Assembly: GCA_035655155.1 (NCBI GenBank)
Contig: DASRVH010000039.1
Location: 18,977 to 82,976, forward strand
DNA: 64,000 nt
Source of the DNA: Lentisalinibacter sp035655155
GTDB lineage: Bacteria; Pseudomonadota; Gammaproteobacteria; Steroidobacterales; Woeseiaceae
Direction: 5' to 3'
The translations under genes and the position numbers were made by a program. The notes under the pieces are model-generated. The model was not told the origin of the DNA. It made no database searches and was given only the letters and a program-made list of their open reading frames with translations. Positions 53,131 to 62,443 of the stretch are shown here, piece by piece. How positions within the stretch are numbered: the first letter of the stretch is position 1; each line of letters begins with the position of its first letter.

Positions 53131-54641
53131 CCGCGCCGACGGAGGGTCTGTCGCGCCTGCACGGTGGGCTCCGCCTGCCGGCGCAGAAAACGCACTCCAC
53201 CGGCGCGCCCATCCGGGAGGTGGCCGTGGCCCCGCGGCTGATCATGCCGCTCGGCCGCAAGGCCGGTGCTGCCGCCCGGCCGCTGGTCGCAGCGGGAGAC
53301 CGGGTGACGCGGGGCCAGCGCATCGCCGAAGGCCGACCGCCGGTCAGCGCCAACGTGCATGCGGCCTCGTCCGGGACCGTGGCCGCCATCGAGGACCGGC
53401 CGGCGCCGGCGCGGGACGGCGGCGCCGTGCCCTGCATCCTGATCGATACGGACGGCGACGACCGCCTGCACGAGGACTGCCGGCCCCTGCCGGACTCCAT
53501 CACCCGCGACCCGGCCGCGCTGGCCGGTGCCGTCGAGGACGCCGGCATCCTCGGGCTGGGGGGTGCGGCTTATCCGACCGCGCCAAAGCTCGCCGAAGGG
53601 CTGGGACAGGGTCTGGAGGCGCTGATACTGAACGGCGCCGAATGCGAGCCCTGCATCAGCTGCGACGACCGGCTGATGCGCGAACAGGCCGCCGACATCG
53701 TCTCGGGCGCCCGCCTGATGCTGACCATACTCGGTATCCGCGAATGCCTCGTGGCCATCGAGAGCGACAAGCCCGAGGCCTGGCAGGCTATGAAGGCCGC
53801 CGTCGCAGAGGCGCCGGAGGGCATCCGGCTGGTCCAGCTGCCCACGGTCTATCCCTCCGGCGGCGAGGATCAGCTGGTCAGGCTGCTGACCGGCCGGGAG
53901 GTGCCGAGCGGCGGCCTACCCGCCGACGTCGGCTACCTGGTGCACAACGTGGGCACCGCGGAGGCCGTGGCCCGCCTCGCCGCCAGCGGCGAACCCCTCG
54001 TCAGCCGCGTGGTCACCGTCACCGGCGACGGCATCGCCGAGCCGGGCAACTACCGGGTGCGGCTGGGAACGCCGATGGCCGACCTGGCGCGCGCCGCCGG
54101 CGGCTACACGGAGCGGGCCGCCTGCCTGATCATGGGCGGTCCGATGACCGGCGTCTCGCTGCCACACGACGACTTCCCGGTGGTCGGCGCGACGAACTGC
54201 CTGCTGTTCACCCGCGAGCCGCCTGCCGTATCCGGCGAACCGGAGCGCCCCTGCATACGCTGCGGCGAGTGCGCGCGGGTCTGCCCGGTGCGGCTGCAAC
54301 CCCAGCAGCTTCACCGTCACGCCGGCCCCGTCGACGAGGAGGCCCTCGCCCTGTTCGGACTCGACGACTGCATCGAATGCGGTTGCTGCGACCTGGTGTG
54401 CCCGAGCCACATCCCCCTCACCCGGAGTTTCCGTCGCGCCAAGGCGGCGCTGCGGCTCAAGGCTCACGAGCGCCGCAAGGCCGAGCGGGCCCGGCACCGC
54501 TTCGAGGCGCGGGAACGGCGGCTCTCCCGGCGCGAGCAGGCCGCCAGGGAACGCCAGGAAGACGTCCGACGCCAGGCCGGCGCCGAGGCGATACGGGAGA
54601 TCCTCGAACGCCGTCGCCGCGGCCGCGGCGACGAGGACTGA
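53127..54641 (+). CDS. rsxC: Rnf/Rsx complex subunit C
   Basis: RsxC binds NADH and flavin and passes electrons to its Fe-S clusters. The 504-residue protein has GLRLPAQKTHST at the start, an FMN/NADH region (GLGGAAYPTAPKL, ILNGAECEPCISCDDRL, TVYPSGGEDQLV) and two clusters (CIRCGECARVCPV and CIECGCCDLVCPSHIP). It ends in an Arg-rich helical tail of about 70 residues, shorter than in E. coli. Confidence 0.96.
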   Translation: MTAPTEGLSRLHGGLRLPAQKTHSTGAPIREVAVAPRLIMPLGRKAGAAARPLVAAGDRVTRGQRIAEGRPPVSANVHAASSGTVAAIEDRPAPARDGGAVPCILIDTDGDDRLHEDCRPLPDSITRDPAALAGAVEDAGILGLGGAAYPTAPKLAEGLGQGLEALILNGAECEPCISCDDRLMREQAADIVSGARLMLTILGIRECLVAIESDKPEAWQAMKAAVAEAPEGIRLVQLPTVYPSGGEDQLVRLLTGREVPSGGLPADVGYLVHNVGTAEAVARLAASGEPLVSRVVTVTGDGIAEPGNYRVRLGTPMADLARAAGGYTERAACLIMGGPMTGVSLPHDDFPVVGATNCLLFTREPPAVSGEPERPCIRCGECARVCPVRLQPQQLHRHAGPVDEEALALFGLDDCIECGCCDLVCPSHIPLTRSFRRAKAALRLKAHERRKAERARHRFEARERRLSRREQAARERQEDVRRQAGAEAIREILERRRRGRGDED

Positions 54642-54645
54642 GCCG

Positions 54646-55689
54646 GTGCGTTTCCGCACCGTCCACCTGCCGCTGCTCCGCCCGAAGACCGGCGTGGGCG
54701 AGGTGATGCGCCAGGTCCTGTACGCGCTCGCGCCCGCGGCCGCGGTCTACGTCTGGTTCTTCGGCCCCGGCCTGCTGTTCAACGTGCTGGTCGCAGCGGT
54801 CTTCTGCCTGGGCAGCGAGGCGCTGATTCTGCGCATCCGCGGCATGCCTGTGGCCCCGGCGCTGGAAGACTACAGCGCGGTGGTGACGGCGGTGCTGCTG
54901 GCCTTCGCGCTGCCGCCGCTCACGCCCTGGTGGGTCACGGCCACCGGCTCGATATTCGCGATGGTGTTCGCCAAGCATCTGTACGGCGGCCTGGGCTACA
55001 ACGTCTTCAACCCGGCGATGGCCGGCTACGTGGCCGTGCTGCTGTCGTTCCCCGTTGCCATGACCGCCTGGCTGCCGCCCCGCATGGGCGACCTGGACTA
55101 CGAGGGCCTGTCGCTGCTCGAATCCCTGGGCTACGTGCTGGCGGGCCGCCTGCCGGAGGGCGTCACGCTGGACGCGATCACCCGGGCAACGCCGCTGGAC
55201 TCGGTGCGCGAGGGTCTGAGGGAGATGCGTATCTTTGCCGAGATACGCACCAATCCCCTGTTCGGTGACTTCGGCGGCCGCGGCTGGGAGTGGATCGACA
55301 ACTTCATCGCGCTCGGCGGATTCTGGCTGCTGTACCGGGGGATCATCCGCTGGCACATCCCGGTGGCGGTGCTCGCCGGCGTGCTGGTGCCCGCAACCAT
55401 CGCCTCGATCCTGCAGCCCGGCCTGGTTCCCACCCCCGGCTTCCACCTGTTCAGCGGCGCCACCCTGCTCTGTGCCTTCTTCATCGCTACCGATCCGGTC
55501 TCGGCGGCCACCAGCCCGGCCGGCCGGCTGCTGTACGGCTTCGGCATCGGCCTCATCACCTGGGCGATCCGGACCTGGGGCGGCTACCCGGACGGCGTGG
55601 CTTTCGCCGTGCTGCTCATGAACATGGCCGTCCCCGCCATCGACCGCTACACCCGCCCGCGGATTGCGGGCCACGGGCGCTCCACGTGA
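54646..55689 (+). CDS. rsxD: Rnf/Rsx complex subunit D
   Basis: RsxD is a membrane subunit with covalently bound flavin. The 347-residue protein has about ten hydrophobic segments, with NPAMAGYVAVLLSFP and the flavinylation-like DAITRATP. A GTG is the start, four bases after rsxC ends. The usual Gly of the (S/T)GAT site is Arg here, so flavinylation at that site is likely but unproven. Confidence 0.94.
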   Translation: MRFRTVHLPLLRPKTGVGEVMRQVLYALAPAAAVYVWFFGPGLLFNVLVAAVFCLGSEALILRIRGMPVAPALEDYSAVVTAVLLAFALPPLTPWWVTATGSIFAMVFAKHLYGGLGYNVFNPAMAGYVAVLLSFPVAMTAWLPPRMGDLDYEGLSLLESLGYVLAGRLPEGVTLDAITRATPLDSVREGLREMRIFAEIRTNPLFGDFGGRGWEWIDNFIALGGFWLLYRGIIRWHIPVAVLAGVLVPATIASILQPGLVPTPGFHLFSGATLLCAFFIATDPVSAATSPAGRLLYGFGIGLITWAIRTWGGYPDGVAFAVLLMNMAVPAIDRYTRPRIAGHGRST

Positions 55690-56327
55690 ACCACCGGCCG
55701 GCCAGCCTGCCGCCCTCGCGCACGGGCCTGGTGCTGGCCGTGTTCGCCGCGGTTTGCGCGGGCGCGGTCTCGCTGACCTGGGAACTCACGCGGGAGCGCA
55801 TCGCGGAGAACCGGGCTGCGCTGCGCCAGCAGCGCTTCGCGCCCCTGCTCGAGGGCGTGGCCTGGGACCGCATCACCCTGGACGACCCGCTGCGCTTCGA
55901 GCCGCCGCACGATCTGCCCGGGCGGCAACCCGCCCTGATCTACCGGGCAGTGGACGGCGGGAGCACCAGCGCCTGGGTATTCGAGGTCTCGGCCGACGGT
56001 TACTCCGGCCCCATCCGGCTCCTCATCGGTCTGCGTCCCGACGGCACCCTCACCGCGGTGCGGGTGCTCGAGCACCGCGAGACGCCCGGTCTCGGCGACG
56101 GCATCGAAGCCTCCCGCTCCGACTGGATCCGCCGCTTCGCAGGGCTGTCCCTGGGCAATCCGCCCGCGGAGGAATGGGCGCTGCACCGCTCCGGCGGCCG
56201 TTTCGAGCAATTCACCGGCGCCACCATTACCCCCCGCGCGGTGGTCCGGGCGGTGAAATCCACCTTGATATACTTCGCCGCTCACCGGGAAGATCTCGAG
56301 AAACGCGTGCAGGAGGAGGCCGGATGA
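55686..56327 (+). CDS. rsxG: Rnf/Rsx complex subunit G
   Basis: RsxG is the periplasmic, single-helix flavoprotein subunit. The 213-residue protein has one N-terminal membrane segment and the FMN attachment motif FTGATITPRAVV near the C-terminus; ETPGLGDGIE is also typical. It starts at a GTG overlapping the rsxD stop (GTGA) and its own stop overlaps rsxE. Confidence 0.95.
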   Translation: MNHRPASLPPSRTGLVLAVFAAVCAGAVSLTWELTRERIAENRAALRQQRFAPLLEGVAWDRITLDDPLRFEPPHDLPGRQPALIYRAVDGGSTSAWVFEVSADGYSGPIRLLIGLRPDGTLTAVRVLEHRETPGLGDGIEASRSDWIRRFAGLSLGNPPAEEWALHRSGGRFEQFTGATITPRAVVRAVKSTLIYFAAHREDLEKRVQEEAG

Positions 56328-57064
56328 GCCAGACCGACGCCAGCGCCGTCGGCCAGGAAAGCAACCCGACCGGGGAGACCGCCGCCGCGCCCGCCGACGG
56401 CCGCGGCACATGGCTGCGCAACGGGCTCTGGGACAACAACCCGGGGCTGGTGCAGCTGCTCGGCCTCTGCCCCCTCCTCGCGGTGACCACCGGCGCAGTG
56501 CACGGCCTCGGTCTCGGGCTGGCCACCGTGTTGGTCATGACCGCCACCAACGCGCTGGTTTCGCTGCTGCGCCGCTCGCTCACCCGCGAGATCCGCATCG
56601 CGGTCTACGTGCTGATCATCGCCTCGCTGGTGACCTGCGTCGAAATGATCTTCGAGGCCTGGTTCCCGGCGCTGGACCGGGCACTCGGCATCTTCATCGC
56701 CCTGATCGTGACCAACTGCGCCATCGTCGCGCGGGCGGAGGCCGTGGCGTCACGCCGGCCGCCGCTGCCCGCCGCCGCCGACGGCCTGGTGATGGGCCTC
56801 GGCTTCGCCTGGGTGCTGGTGGTCGTCGGCGGCATCCGCGAGCTGGTCGGCCGCGGCACCCTGTTCGCCGACTGGCACCTGCTGACCGGCACAGCGGCGG
56901 CGCCGGCGGACCAGGCTGCGACGGGCGGCGGGTTCCTGCTAGCCGTACTGCCGCCGGGCGCGTTCCTGACCCTCGCACTTCTGGTGGCCGGCAAGAACCT
57001 CCTGGACAGCCGCCGGCAACAGCCCGCCGGGTCGGCGCTGAGATCCGCAGACGGCATCGAATGA
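56324..57064 (+). CDS. rsxE: Rnf/Rsx complex subunit E
   Basis: RsxE is a membrane subunit related to RsxA. The 246-residue protein has a polar Gln/Ala/Gly-rich leader of about 28 residues not usual in the family, then NGLWDNNPGLVQLLGLCPLLAV, VEMIFEAWFPALDRALGIFIALIVTNC and about six helices. Its ATG has GGAGGAGG upstream and overlaps the rsxG stop, and its stop overlaps the nth ATG. Confidence 0.95.
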   Translation: MSQTDASAVGQESNPTGETAAAPADGRGTWLRNGLWDNNPGLVQLLGLCPLLAVTTGAVHGLGLGLATVLVMTATNALVSLLRRSLTREIRIAVYVLIIASLVTCVEMIFEAWFPALDRALGIFIALIVTNCAIVARAEAVASRRPPLPAAADGLVMGLGFAWVLVVVGGIRELVGRGTLFADWHLLTGTAAAPADQAATGGGFLLAVLPPGAFLTLALLVAGKNLLDSRRQQPAGSALRSADGIE

Positions 57065-57708
57065 ACCGGGATAAGCGCACGGCCATCTACGGGCGGCTGC
57101 GGGACGCCAATCCCCACCCCGCCACCGAACTCGAGTATTCCACGCCCTTCGAGCTCCTGGTCGCCGTCATACTCTCGGCCCAGGCGACCGACGTCGGCGT
57201 GAACAAGGCCACCCGGAGACTCTTCCCGGTGGCCGATACGCCGGCGGATATCCTCGCGCTGGGCGTGGACGGGCTGTCCCGCTACATCCGCACCATCGGC
57301 CTCTACAACAGCAAGGCGAAGAACATCATCGAGACCTGCCGGATCCTGCTCGAGGAACACGGGGGCGAGGTGCCCCGGGACCGGGCGGCGCTGGAAGCCC
57401 TGCCCGGCGTCGGCCGCAAGACCGCGAACGTGATCCTGAATACGGCTTTCGGCGAGCCCGTGATCGCAGTGGATACCCACATCTTCCGCGTGGCCAATCG
57501 TACCGGGCTGGCCAAAGGCAAGACGCCGCTGGAGGTAGAGAAACGGCTGAGCCGGCTGACGCCGCAGGAGTTCCTGAAAGACGCCCATCACTGGCTGATC
57601 CTGCACGGGCGCTACGTCTGCAAGGCGCGCAAGCCGGACTGCCCGAACTGCGTCATCGCCGACCTCTGCGAGTACCGCCACAAGACCGAGTCGCCGGAGG
57701 CGGCCTGA
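57061..57708 (+). CDS. nth: Endonuclease III
   Basis: Nth removes oxidised pyrimidines and nicks abasic sites. The 215-residue protein has the helix-hairpin-helix LPGVGRKTANVIL with the catalytic Lys, AVDTHIFRV with the catalytic Asp, and the cluster CKARKPDCPNCVIADLC. It overlaps rsxE by four bases (ATGA) and closes the rsx operon, as in E. coli. The next gene begins on its last base. Confidence 0.97.
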   Translation: MNRDKRTAIYGRLRDANPHPATELEYSTPFELLVAVILSAQATDVGVNKATRRLFPVADTPADILALGVDGLSRYIRTIGLYNSKAKNIIETCRILLEEHGGEVPRDRAALEALPGVGRKTANVILNTAFGEPVIAVDTHIFRVANRTGLAKGKTPLEVEKRLSRLTPQEFLKDAHHWLILHGRYVCKARKPDCPNCVIADLCEYRHKTESPEAA

Positions 57709-58130
57709 TGCTGTTCGGCCGGGACCGTGACGAACTCAGGCGCATGTACGCCGACGCGTGGCGCAAGGCCGGGGAGTCCCGGCCGATGAGCCCGCTGGAG
57801 GCGCAGATCGCCGATGTGGTCGCCGCCCACCCGGAGTATCACGTCGCGCTGGCAGAATCGGGCCTCGGGCAGGATTACACCGGTGTGGACGGCACCGCCA
57901 ACCCGTTCCTGCACATGGGGCTGCACATGGCCCTGCGCGAACAGGTGGCCACCGACCGGCCGGCCGGCGTGCGGAGCGTGTTCGAGAGCCTGGCCGCGCG
58001 GCTCGGCGACGCCCACGAGGCCGAACACCGCATGATCGAGTGCCTGGCGGAAGCGCTGTGGGAGGCTCAGCGCGCCGGCACGGCCCCGGACGAGAGCGCC
58101 TATCTCGAGCGCCTGCGCCGGCTGACCTGA
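57708..58130 (+). CDS. DUF1841 family protein
   Basis: The 140-residue soluble protein has LFGRDRDELRRMYADAWRKA at the start and HPEYHVALAESG and NPFLHMGLHMALREQ in the middle, the DUF1841 pattern. Family members often lie near nth or the Rnf genes and have no known function. It starts on the last base of the nth stop codon. The 118 bases after it, up to the MNIO gene, hold only a 24-codon ORF (58178-58252) with no cysteine. Confidence 0.85.
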   Translation: MLFGRDRDELRRMYADAWRKAGESRPMSPLEAQIADVVAAHPEYHVALAESGLGQDYTGVDGTANPFLHMGLHMALREQVATDRPAGVRSVFESLAARLGDAHEAEHRMIECLAEALWEAQRAGTAPDESAYLERLRRLT

Positions 58131-58248
58131 TCGCCCGCGGCGATGAAATATACGGCCGGCGCGGCCGGTCCTCTGTGATGACGACGGACAAGTACACGGT
58201 AAACCGGCACACGACGCAACCGGCACGGACGACAGGAAGACGGAAAGG

Positions 58249-59154
58249 ATGATGACGGAGAGAGTACAGCGGGAAAGCGGAACGCCGAACGGCAGCGCGC
58301 AGCGCGAGATCCCTGCGGGCGCCGGCCTCGGCCTGAGACGGGGCCTCATGCAATCGCTGTGGGAGACGCAGCCCGAGGAGATCGATTTCCTGGAAGTGGC
58401 GCCGGAGAACTGGATCGGCGTCGGCGGCCGGCAGGGGCGGCGCTTCCGCGAATTCACCGAACGCTATCCCGTGACGCTGCACGGCCTGTCGCTGTCGCTG
58501 GGCGCACCCTCGCCCCTGGACGAGGAGCTGCTGCGACGCATCCGCCGCTTCATGAACGAGCACGGCATCACCTTCTACTCCGAGCACCTGAGTTATTGCG
58601 GCGACGACGGCCACCTCTACGACCTGATGCCCATCCCCTTCACCGAGGAAGCCGTGCACTACGTCGCCGGGCGCATTCGCCGCGCCCAGGAGATTCTGGG
58701 CCAGCGCATCGCCGTGGAGAACGTCTCCTACTACGCCACGCCCGACCGCTCGCTCACCGAGGCGGAGTTCGTGCGCGCCGTGCTGGAGGAAGCCGATTGC
58801 GACCTGCTGCTGGACGTGAACAACATCGTGGTGAACGCCATCAATCACGGCTACGACGCGGCGGACTTCCTCGCGGCCATGCCGGACGAGCGGGTCGCCT
58901 ACCTGCATGTGGCGGGCCACTACGTCGAGGCCGAGGACCTGCGCGTGGACACCCACGGCGCCGCGGTCAGCGACCCCGTCTGGCAGCTGCTCGCCAGGAC
59001 CTACGAGCGGCTGGGGCCGCTGCCGACACTGCTGGAGCGGGATTTCAACTTTCCGCCCCTGGACGAGCTGCTGGGAGAGCTGCGCCTGGTGCGCACGCTG
59101 CAGCACGAACCCGGGGCGCTGGCCGGCATCGAGGCGGAGGCCGCCCGTGGCTGA
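58249..59154 (+). CDS. DUF692 multinuclear non-heme iron oxidase (MNIO, HvfB/BufB-like)
   Basis: The 301-residue TIM-barrel protein belongs to DUF692, whose studied members modify cysteines of ribosomally made peptides with iron-bound oxygen chemistry. Candidate iron ligands are seen in LHGLSLSLG (H78), YSEHLSYC (E112, H113), the DVNNIVVNAINH stretch, HVAGH (220-224) and DTHGAAV. It starts at ATGATG after GGAAAGG. The next two genes are an HvfC-type and a DoxX-type gene, as in hvf/buf operons, but no precursor peptide gene is visible. Confidence 0.9.
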   Translation: MMTERVQRESGTPNGSAQREIPAGAGLGLRRGLMQSLWETQPEEIDFLEVAPENWIGVGGRQGRRFREFTERYPVTLHGLSLSLGAPSPLDEELLRRIRRFMNEHGITFYSEHLSYCGDDGHLYDLMPIPFTEEAVHYVAGRIRRAQEILGQRIAVENVSYYATPDRSLTEAEFVRAVLEEADCDLLLDVNNIVVNAINHGYDAADFLAAMPDERVAYLHVAGHYVEAEDLRVDTHGAAVSDPVWQLLARTYERLGPLPTLLERDFNFPPLDELLGELRLVRTLQHEPGALAGIEAEAARG

Positions 59155-59914
59155 GCGCCCGTCGTTCCAGCGCAAGCAATACGAGTTCGCGGCCCACATC
59201 CGCGACCCGAAGGCGAATCCGGCACCGGCGGGCATCGAGGATCGTCGCCTCGCGATCTACCGCGATCTCTTCTTCGGCAATATCTCCGGGCTGCTCGCCG
59301 CCACCTTCCGGGTGACGAAGCGCATCCTGGACAGCGGGCAGTGGGACGCCCTGGTGCGCGACTTCATCGCCCGCCACGAGTCCCACACGCCCCTGTTCCT
59401 GCACATGCCCCGGGAGTTCGTCGATTTTCTCGAACACGAGCGCGACGAGCCCTCCGACCCTCCCTTCCTGCATGCGCTGGCCCACTACGAGTGGGTGGGT
59501 CTGGCCCTGTCCATCCAGGAGGAGGATCCGGACCTCGCCGACGTGGATCGGGAGGCGGATCTGCTGGCCGGGGTACCCGTCGTCTCGCCGCTTGCCTGGC
59601 TCTGCGGCTACGCGTTCCCGGTACACCGCATCAGCCCGGAGTTCCGGCCGGAGGAGCCCGATGCGCAGCCGACCTGGCTGGTGGTCTATCGCCGGCTCGA
59701 CGACCGCATGGGATTTCTGGAGCTGAACGCCGCCACCGCGCGCCTGTTCGAACTGGCGCGGGACAACGAGGCCGGCCGCACGGGCCGGGAACTCGCCGAG
59801 ACCGTCGCCGCGGAGATCGGCCATCCGCAACCGGAGGCCGTCGTCGCCGGCGCCCGCGACACGCTCGAGGAGATGGGGCGCCTGGATATCGTCCTCGGTG
59901 TCCGCCGCGACTGA
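59147..59914 (+). CDS. DUF2063 (HvfC/BufC-like) MNIO partner protein
   Basis: The 255-residue protein begins at a GTG overlapping the MNIO gene by eight bases. It has the DUF2063 N-terminal domain (RRLAIYRDLFFGNISGLLAATFRVTKRIL, then FLHMPREFVDFLE) and a C-terminal half of the HvfC type (SPLAWLCGYAFPVHRISPEFRP). In known systems this partner helps the MNIO recruit its peptide. The call rests on domain pattern and gene order. Confidence 0.87.
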   Translation: MAERPSFQRKQYEFAAHIRDPKANPAPAGIEDRRLAIYRDLFFGNISGLLAATFRVTKRILDSGQWDALVRDFIARHESHTPLFLHMPREFVDFLEHERDEPSDPPFLHALAHYEWVGLALSIQEEDPDLADVDREADLLAGVPVVSPLAWLCGYAFPVHRISPEFRPEEPDAQPTWLVVYRRLDDRMGFLELNAATARLFELARDNEAGRTGRELAETVAAEIGHPQPEAVVAGARDTLEEMGRLDIVLGVRRD

Positions 59915-59939
59915 ACCGAACCACGCAGGGGAGAGACTC

Positions 59940-60557
59940 ATGATCGGATTCCTGAACCGGCTGCAGGACCTGCTGGACGCCACGAAGGCCGTGGACTTCC
60001 TCGGCCCGCTGGCGCTGCGCCTGTACCTGGTGCCCGTATTCTGGGTGGCCGGCACCAATAAGCTGGCGAGCATGGACGACATCATCAGCTGGTTCGGCAA
60101 CCCGGACTGGGGACTCGGCCTGCCCTTCCCGACGCTCATGGCCTGGCTGGCCACGAGTGCGGAGGTGGGCGGCGCCGTGCTGCTGCTGATCGGATTCGCC
60201 GTGCGCTGGGTCTCCATCCCGCTGATGGTCACCATGCTGGTGGCCGCCTTCGGCGTGCACTGGAAGAACGGCTGGCAGGCCGTGCACGACCCGATGAGCC
60301 CGTTTCCGGCAGAGAACATCGACGGCGCCATGCAGCGGCTGGACAAGGCGAAAGAGCTGCTGCGCGAGCACGGCAACTACGACTGGCTCACGGAGACCGG
60401 CAGCCTGGTCGTCTCGAATAACGGCATCGAGTGGGCGGCAACCTACTTCGTAATGCTGCTGGCGTTGTTCTTCACCGGCGCGGGCCGCTACGCGAGCGTC
60501 GACTACTGGCTTGCGAGCCGGTTCCGGCCCCAGCGAGCGGTCGTCACTTCGTCCTAG
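59940..60557 (+). CDS. DoxX family membrane protein (HvfX-like)
   Basis: The 205-residue protein has about four to five membrane segments (LALRLYLVPVFWVAGTNKLASM, SAEVGGAVLLLIGFAV, MVTMLVAAFGVHW and the last FVMLLALFFTGAGRY). DoxX-like proteins end hvf/buf operons. The start ATG has GGGGAGAG upstream. Its TAG stop shares CTAG with the stop of lpdA on the other strand. Confidence 0.88.
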   Translation: MIGFLNRLQDLLDATKAVDFLGPLALRLYLVPVFWVAGTNKLASMDDIISWFGNPDWGLGLPFPTLMAWLATSAEVGGAVLLLIGFAVRWVSIPLMVTMLVAAFGVHWKNGWQAVHDPMSPFPAENIDGAMQRLDKAKELLREHGNYDWLTETGSLVVSNNGIEWAATYFVMLLALFFTGAGRYASVDYWLASRFRPQRAVVTSS

Positions 60558-62443
60558 TTGTCCTTACCGCGCGGCAGGTAGAGGTCCGTCAGCGTTCCCT
60601 CCCAGGCCTCGGCCGCCATGGCCACGGTCTCCGACAGGGTCGGGTGGGGATGGATGGTCAGACCGATGTCGGCGGCGTCGGCGCCCATCTCGATGGCCAG
60701 CGCGGTCTCCGAGATCAGGTCGCCGGCGTTGGTGCCCACGATGCCGGCGCCCAGCAGGCGGTTGGTCGACTTGTCGAACAGCAGCTTGGTGAAGCCCTCG
60801 TCCCGCCCCATGGCCAGTGAGCGCCCGCTGGCGGCCCAGGGGAACCGGGCCTTGCCGTAATCGATGCCCTGCTCTTTCGCCTCGCTCTCGGTGAGTCCCA
60901 CCCAAGCCACTTCGGGATCGGTATAGGCCACCGACGGGATCACCCGGGCATCGAAGGCACTCTTCTCGCCGGCCGCCGCCTCGGCCGCCACCTTGCCTTC
61001 GTGGGTGGCCTTGTGGGCCAGCATGGGCTCGCCGACGATATCGCCGATGGCGTAGATGTGCGCCACGTTCGTGCGCATCTGCTTGTCCACCGGGATGATG
61101 CCGCGCTCGTCCACCTCGACGCCCGCCTTGTCCGCATCCAGCCGGTCGCCGTTGGCCCGCCGGCCCACGGCCACCAGCACCCGGTCCCACAGGCCCGGCT
61201 CCGGCGCGTCGTCGCCTTCGAAGCTCACCCGGATGCCATCCTCCCGGCTCTCCATGCCGGACACGCTCACGCCCAGCAGGATGCCCTCGTAGCGGCTCTT
61301 CATGCGCTTCGCCAGCGGCCGCACCAGGTCTGCGTCGGCGCCGGGCATCAGCTGCTTCATCAACTCGACGACGGTCACCTTCACGCCGAGAGCATCGTAG
61401 ACGCAGGCCATCTCCAGGCCGATGATGCCGCCGCCCACCACCAGCAGGCGCTCCGGCAGGGGCGCCAGTTCCAGCGCGCCGGTCGAGTCGACGATGCGCT
61501 CGTCGTCCGGCAACCCGGGGATGCGGCTGGGCTCGGAGCCCGCAGCGATGATGCACTGCTCGAATGCGATCACCCGGGAGCCGTCGTCGTTCTCGACGGC
61601 CAGCCGGTGGGGCGACAGGAAGCGGCCGCTGCCGTGGACCACCTGCACCTTGCGCTGCTTCGCCAGGCCCTCGAGCCCGTCTGTGAGGCGCTTGACGACC
61701 CCCGACTTCCATTCGCCGAGCCGCGCGGCGTCGATCTCCGGCTCGCCGAAGCGGATGCCGTTCTCGCCCATCTCGGCCGCCTCCTCGATCACCCGGGCGG
61801 CATGCAGCAGCGCCTTGGAGGGGATGCAGCCCACGTTCAGACAGACGCCGCCCAGGACCGGCCAGCGCTCGACCAGCGTCACCCGCAGGCCGAGGTCGGC
61901 AGCCCGGAACGCGGCGGCGTAACCGCCCGGCCCCGCACCCAGCACGACGACATCCGTCTCCAGGTCCGCGTCGGCCTCGTCGCGGGCCGCCCGCGGGGCC
62001 TCGCGCCGGCGGGACGAACGCTCCGCGGAATCGGACTCCTGCCCGTTCCGTTCTCCTGCTTCTGCTTCGTCTTCGCCCGCGGCGGCCTTCTCGTCGCTGT
62101 CGGCCTCGTCGGTGTCGGCCTCGCTGGTCTCATCGGCCTCGTCGGTGTCGGCCCCTCCGCTCTCGTCGTCGTCGGGGATCGTGTCTTGCGTCTCGTCACC
62201 CGAGTCGGCCAGGCGCAGGAGTTCGCTGCCCTCGGAAACCTTGTCGCCGGTCTTCACCAGCACGGACTCCACCCGGCCGCCCCGGGGCGCCGGCAGATCC
62301 ATGCTCGCCTTGTCCGTCTCCAGCGTGACGATGGGGTCCTCGGCGGCAATCTCGTCGCCTTCGGCCACGTGCACCTCGATCACGTCGACCTCGTCGAAGT
62401 CGCCGATATCCGGCACGCGGATGATGCGGCCGTCTTCGCTCAC
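60554..62443 (-). CDS. lpdA: Dihydrolipoyl dehydrogenase with N-terminal lipoyl domain
   Basis: This E3 component reoxidises the lipoyl groups of the pyruvate dehydrogenase complex with NAD+. The 629 residues include an N-terminal lipoyl domain (ETDKASMDLP, lipoyl Lys), an Asp/Glu/Thr-rich linker and the E3 core: VLGAGPGGYAAAFRAADLG, the redox pair in GGVCLNVGCIPSK, a second nucleotide loop VVGGGIIGLEMA and the catalytic HPHPTLSE. A GTG is the start, overlapping the stop of a 16-codon ORF. An E3 with its own lipoyl domain is known in several proteobacteria. Confidence 0.94.
   Translation of the reverse strand: MSEDGRIIRVPDIGDFDEVDVIEVHVAEGDEIAAEDPIVTLETDKASMDLPAPRGGRVESVLVKTGDKVSEGSELLRLADSGDETQDTIPDDDESGGADTDEADETSEADTDEADSDEKAAAGEDEAEAGERNGQESDSAERSSRRREAPRAARDEADADLETDVVVLGAGPGGYAAAFRAADLGLRVTLVERWPVLGGVCLNVGCIPSKALLHAARVIEEAAEMGENGIRFGEPEIDAARLGEWKSGVVKRLTDGLEGLAKQRKVQVVHGSGRFLSPHRLAVENDDGSRVIAFEQCIIAAGSEPSRIPGLPDDERIVDSTGALELAPLPERLLVVGGGIIGLEMACVYDALGVKVTVVELMKQLMPGADADLVRPLAKRMKSRYEGILLGVSVSGMESREDGIRVSFEGDDAPEPGLWDRVLVAVGRRANGDRLDADKAGVEVDERGIIPVDKQMRTNVAHIYAIGDIVGEPMLAHKATHEGKVAAEAAAGEKSAFDARVIPSVAYTDPEVAWVGLTESEAKEQGIDYGKARFPWAASGRSLAMGRDEGFTKLLFDKSTNRLLGAGIVGTNAGDLISETALAIEMGADAADIGLTIHPHPTLSETVAMAAEAWEGTLTDLYLPRGKDN

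Noticed and set aside
58178..58252. 24-codon ORF directly before the MNIO gene as a possible precursor peptide
   Set aside because: It has no cysteine, no signal peptide and no repeat, unlike known MNIO substrates; its overlap with the MNIO start may be chance.
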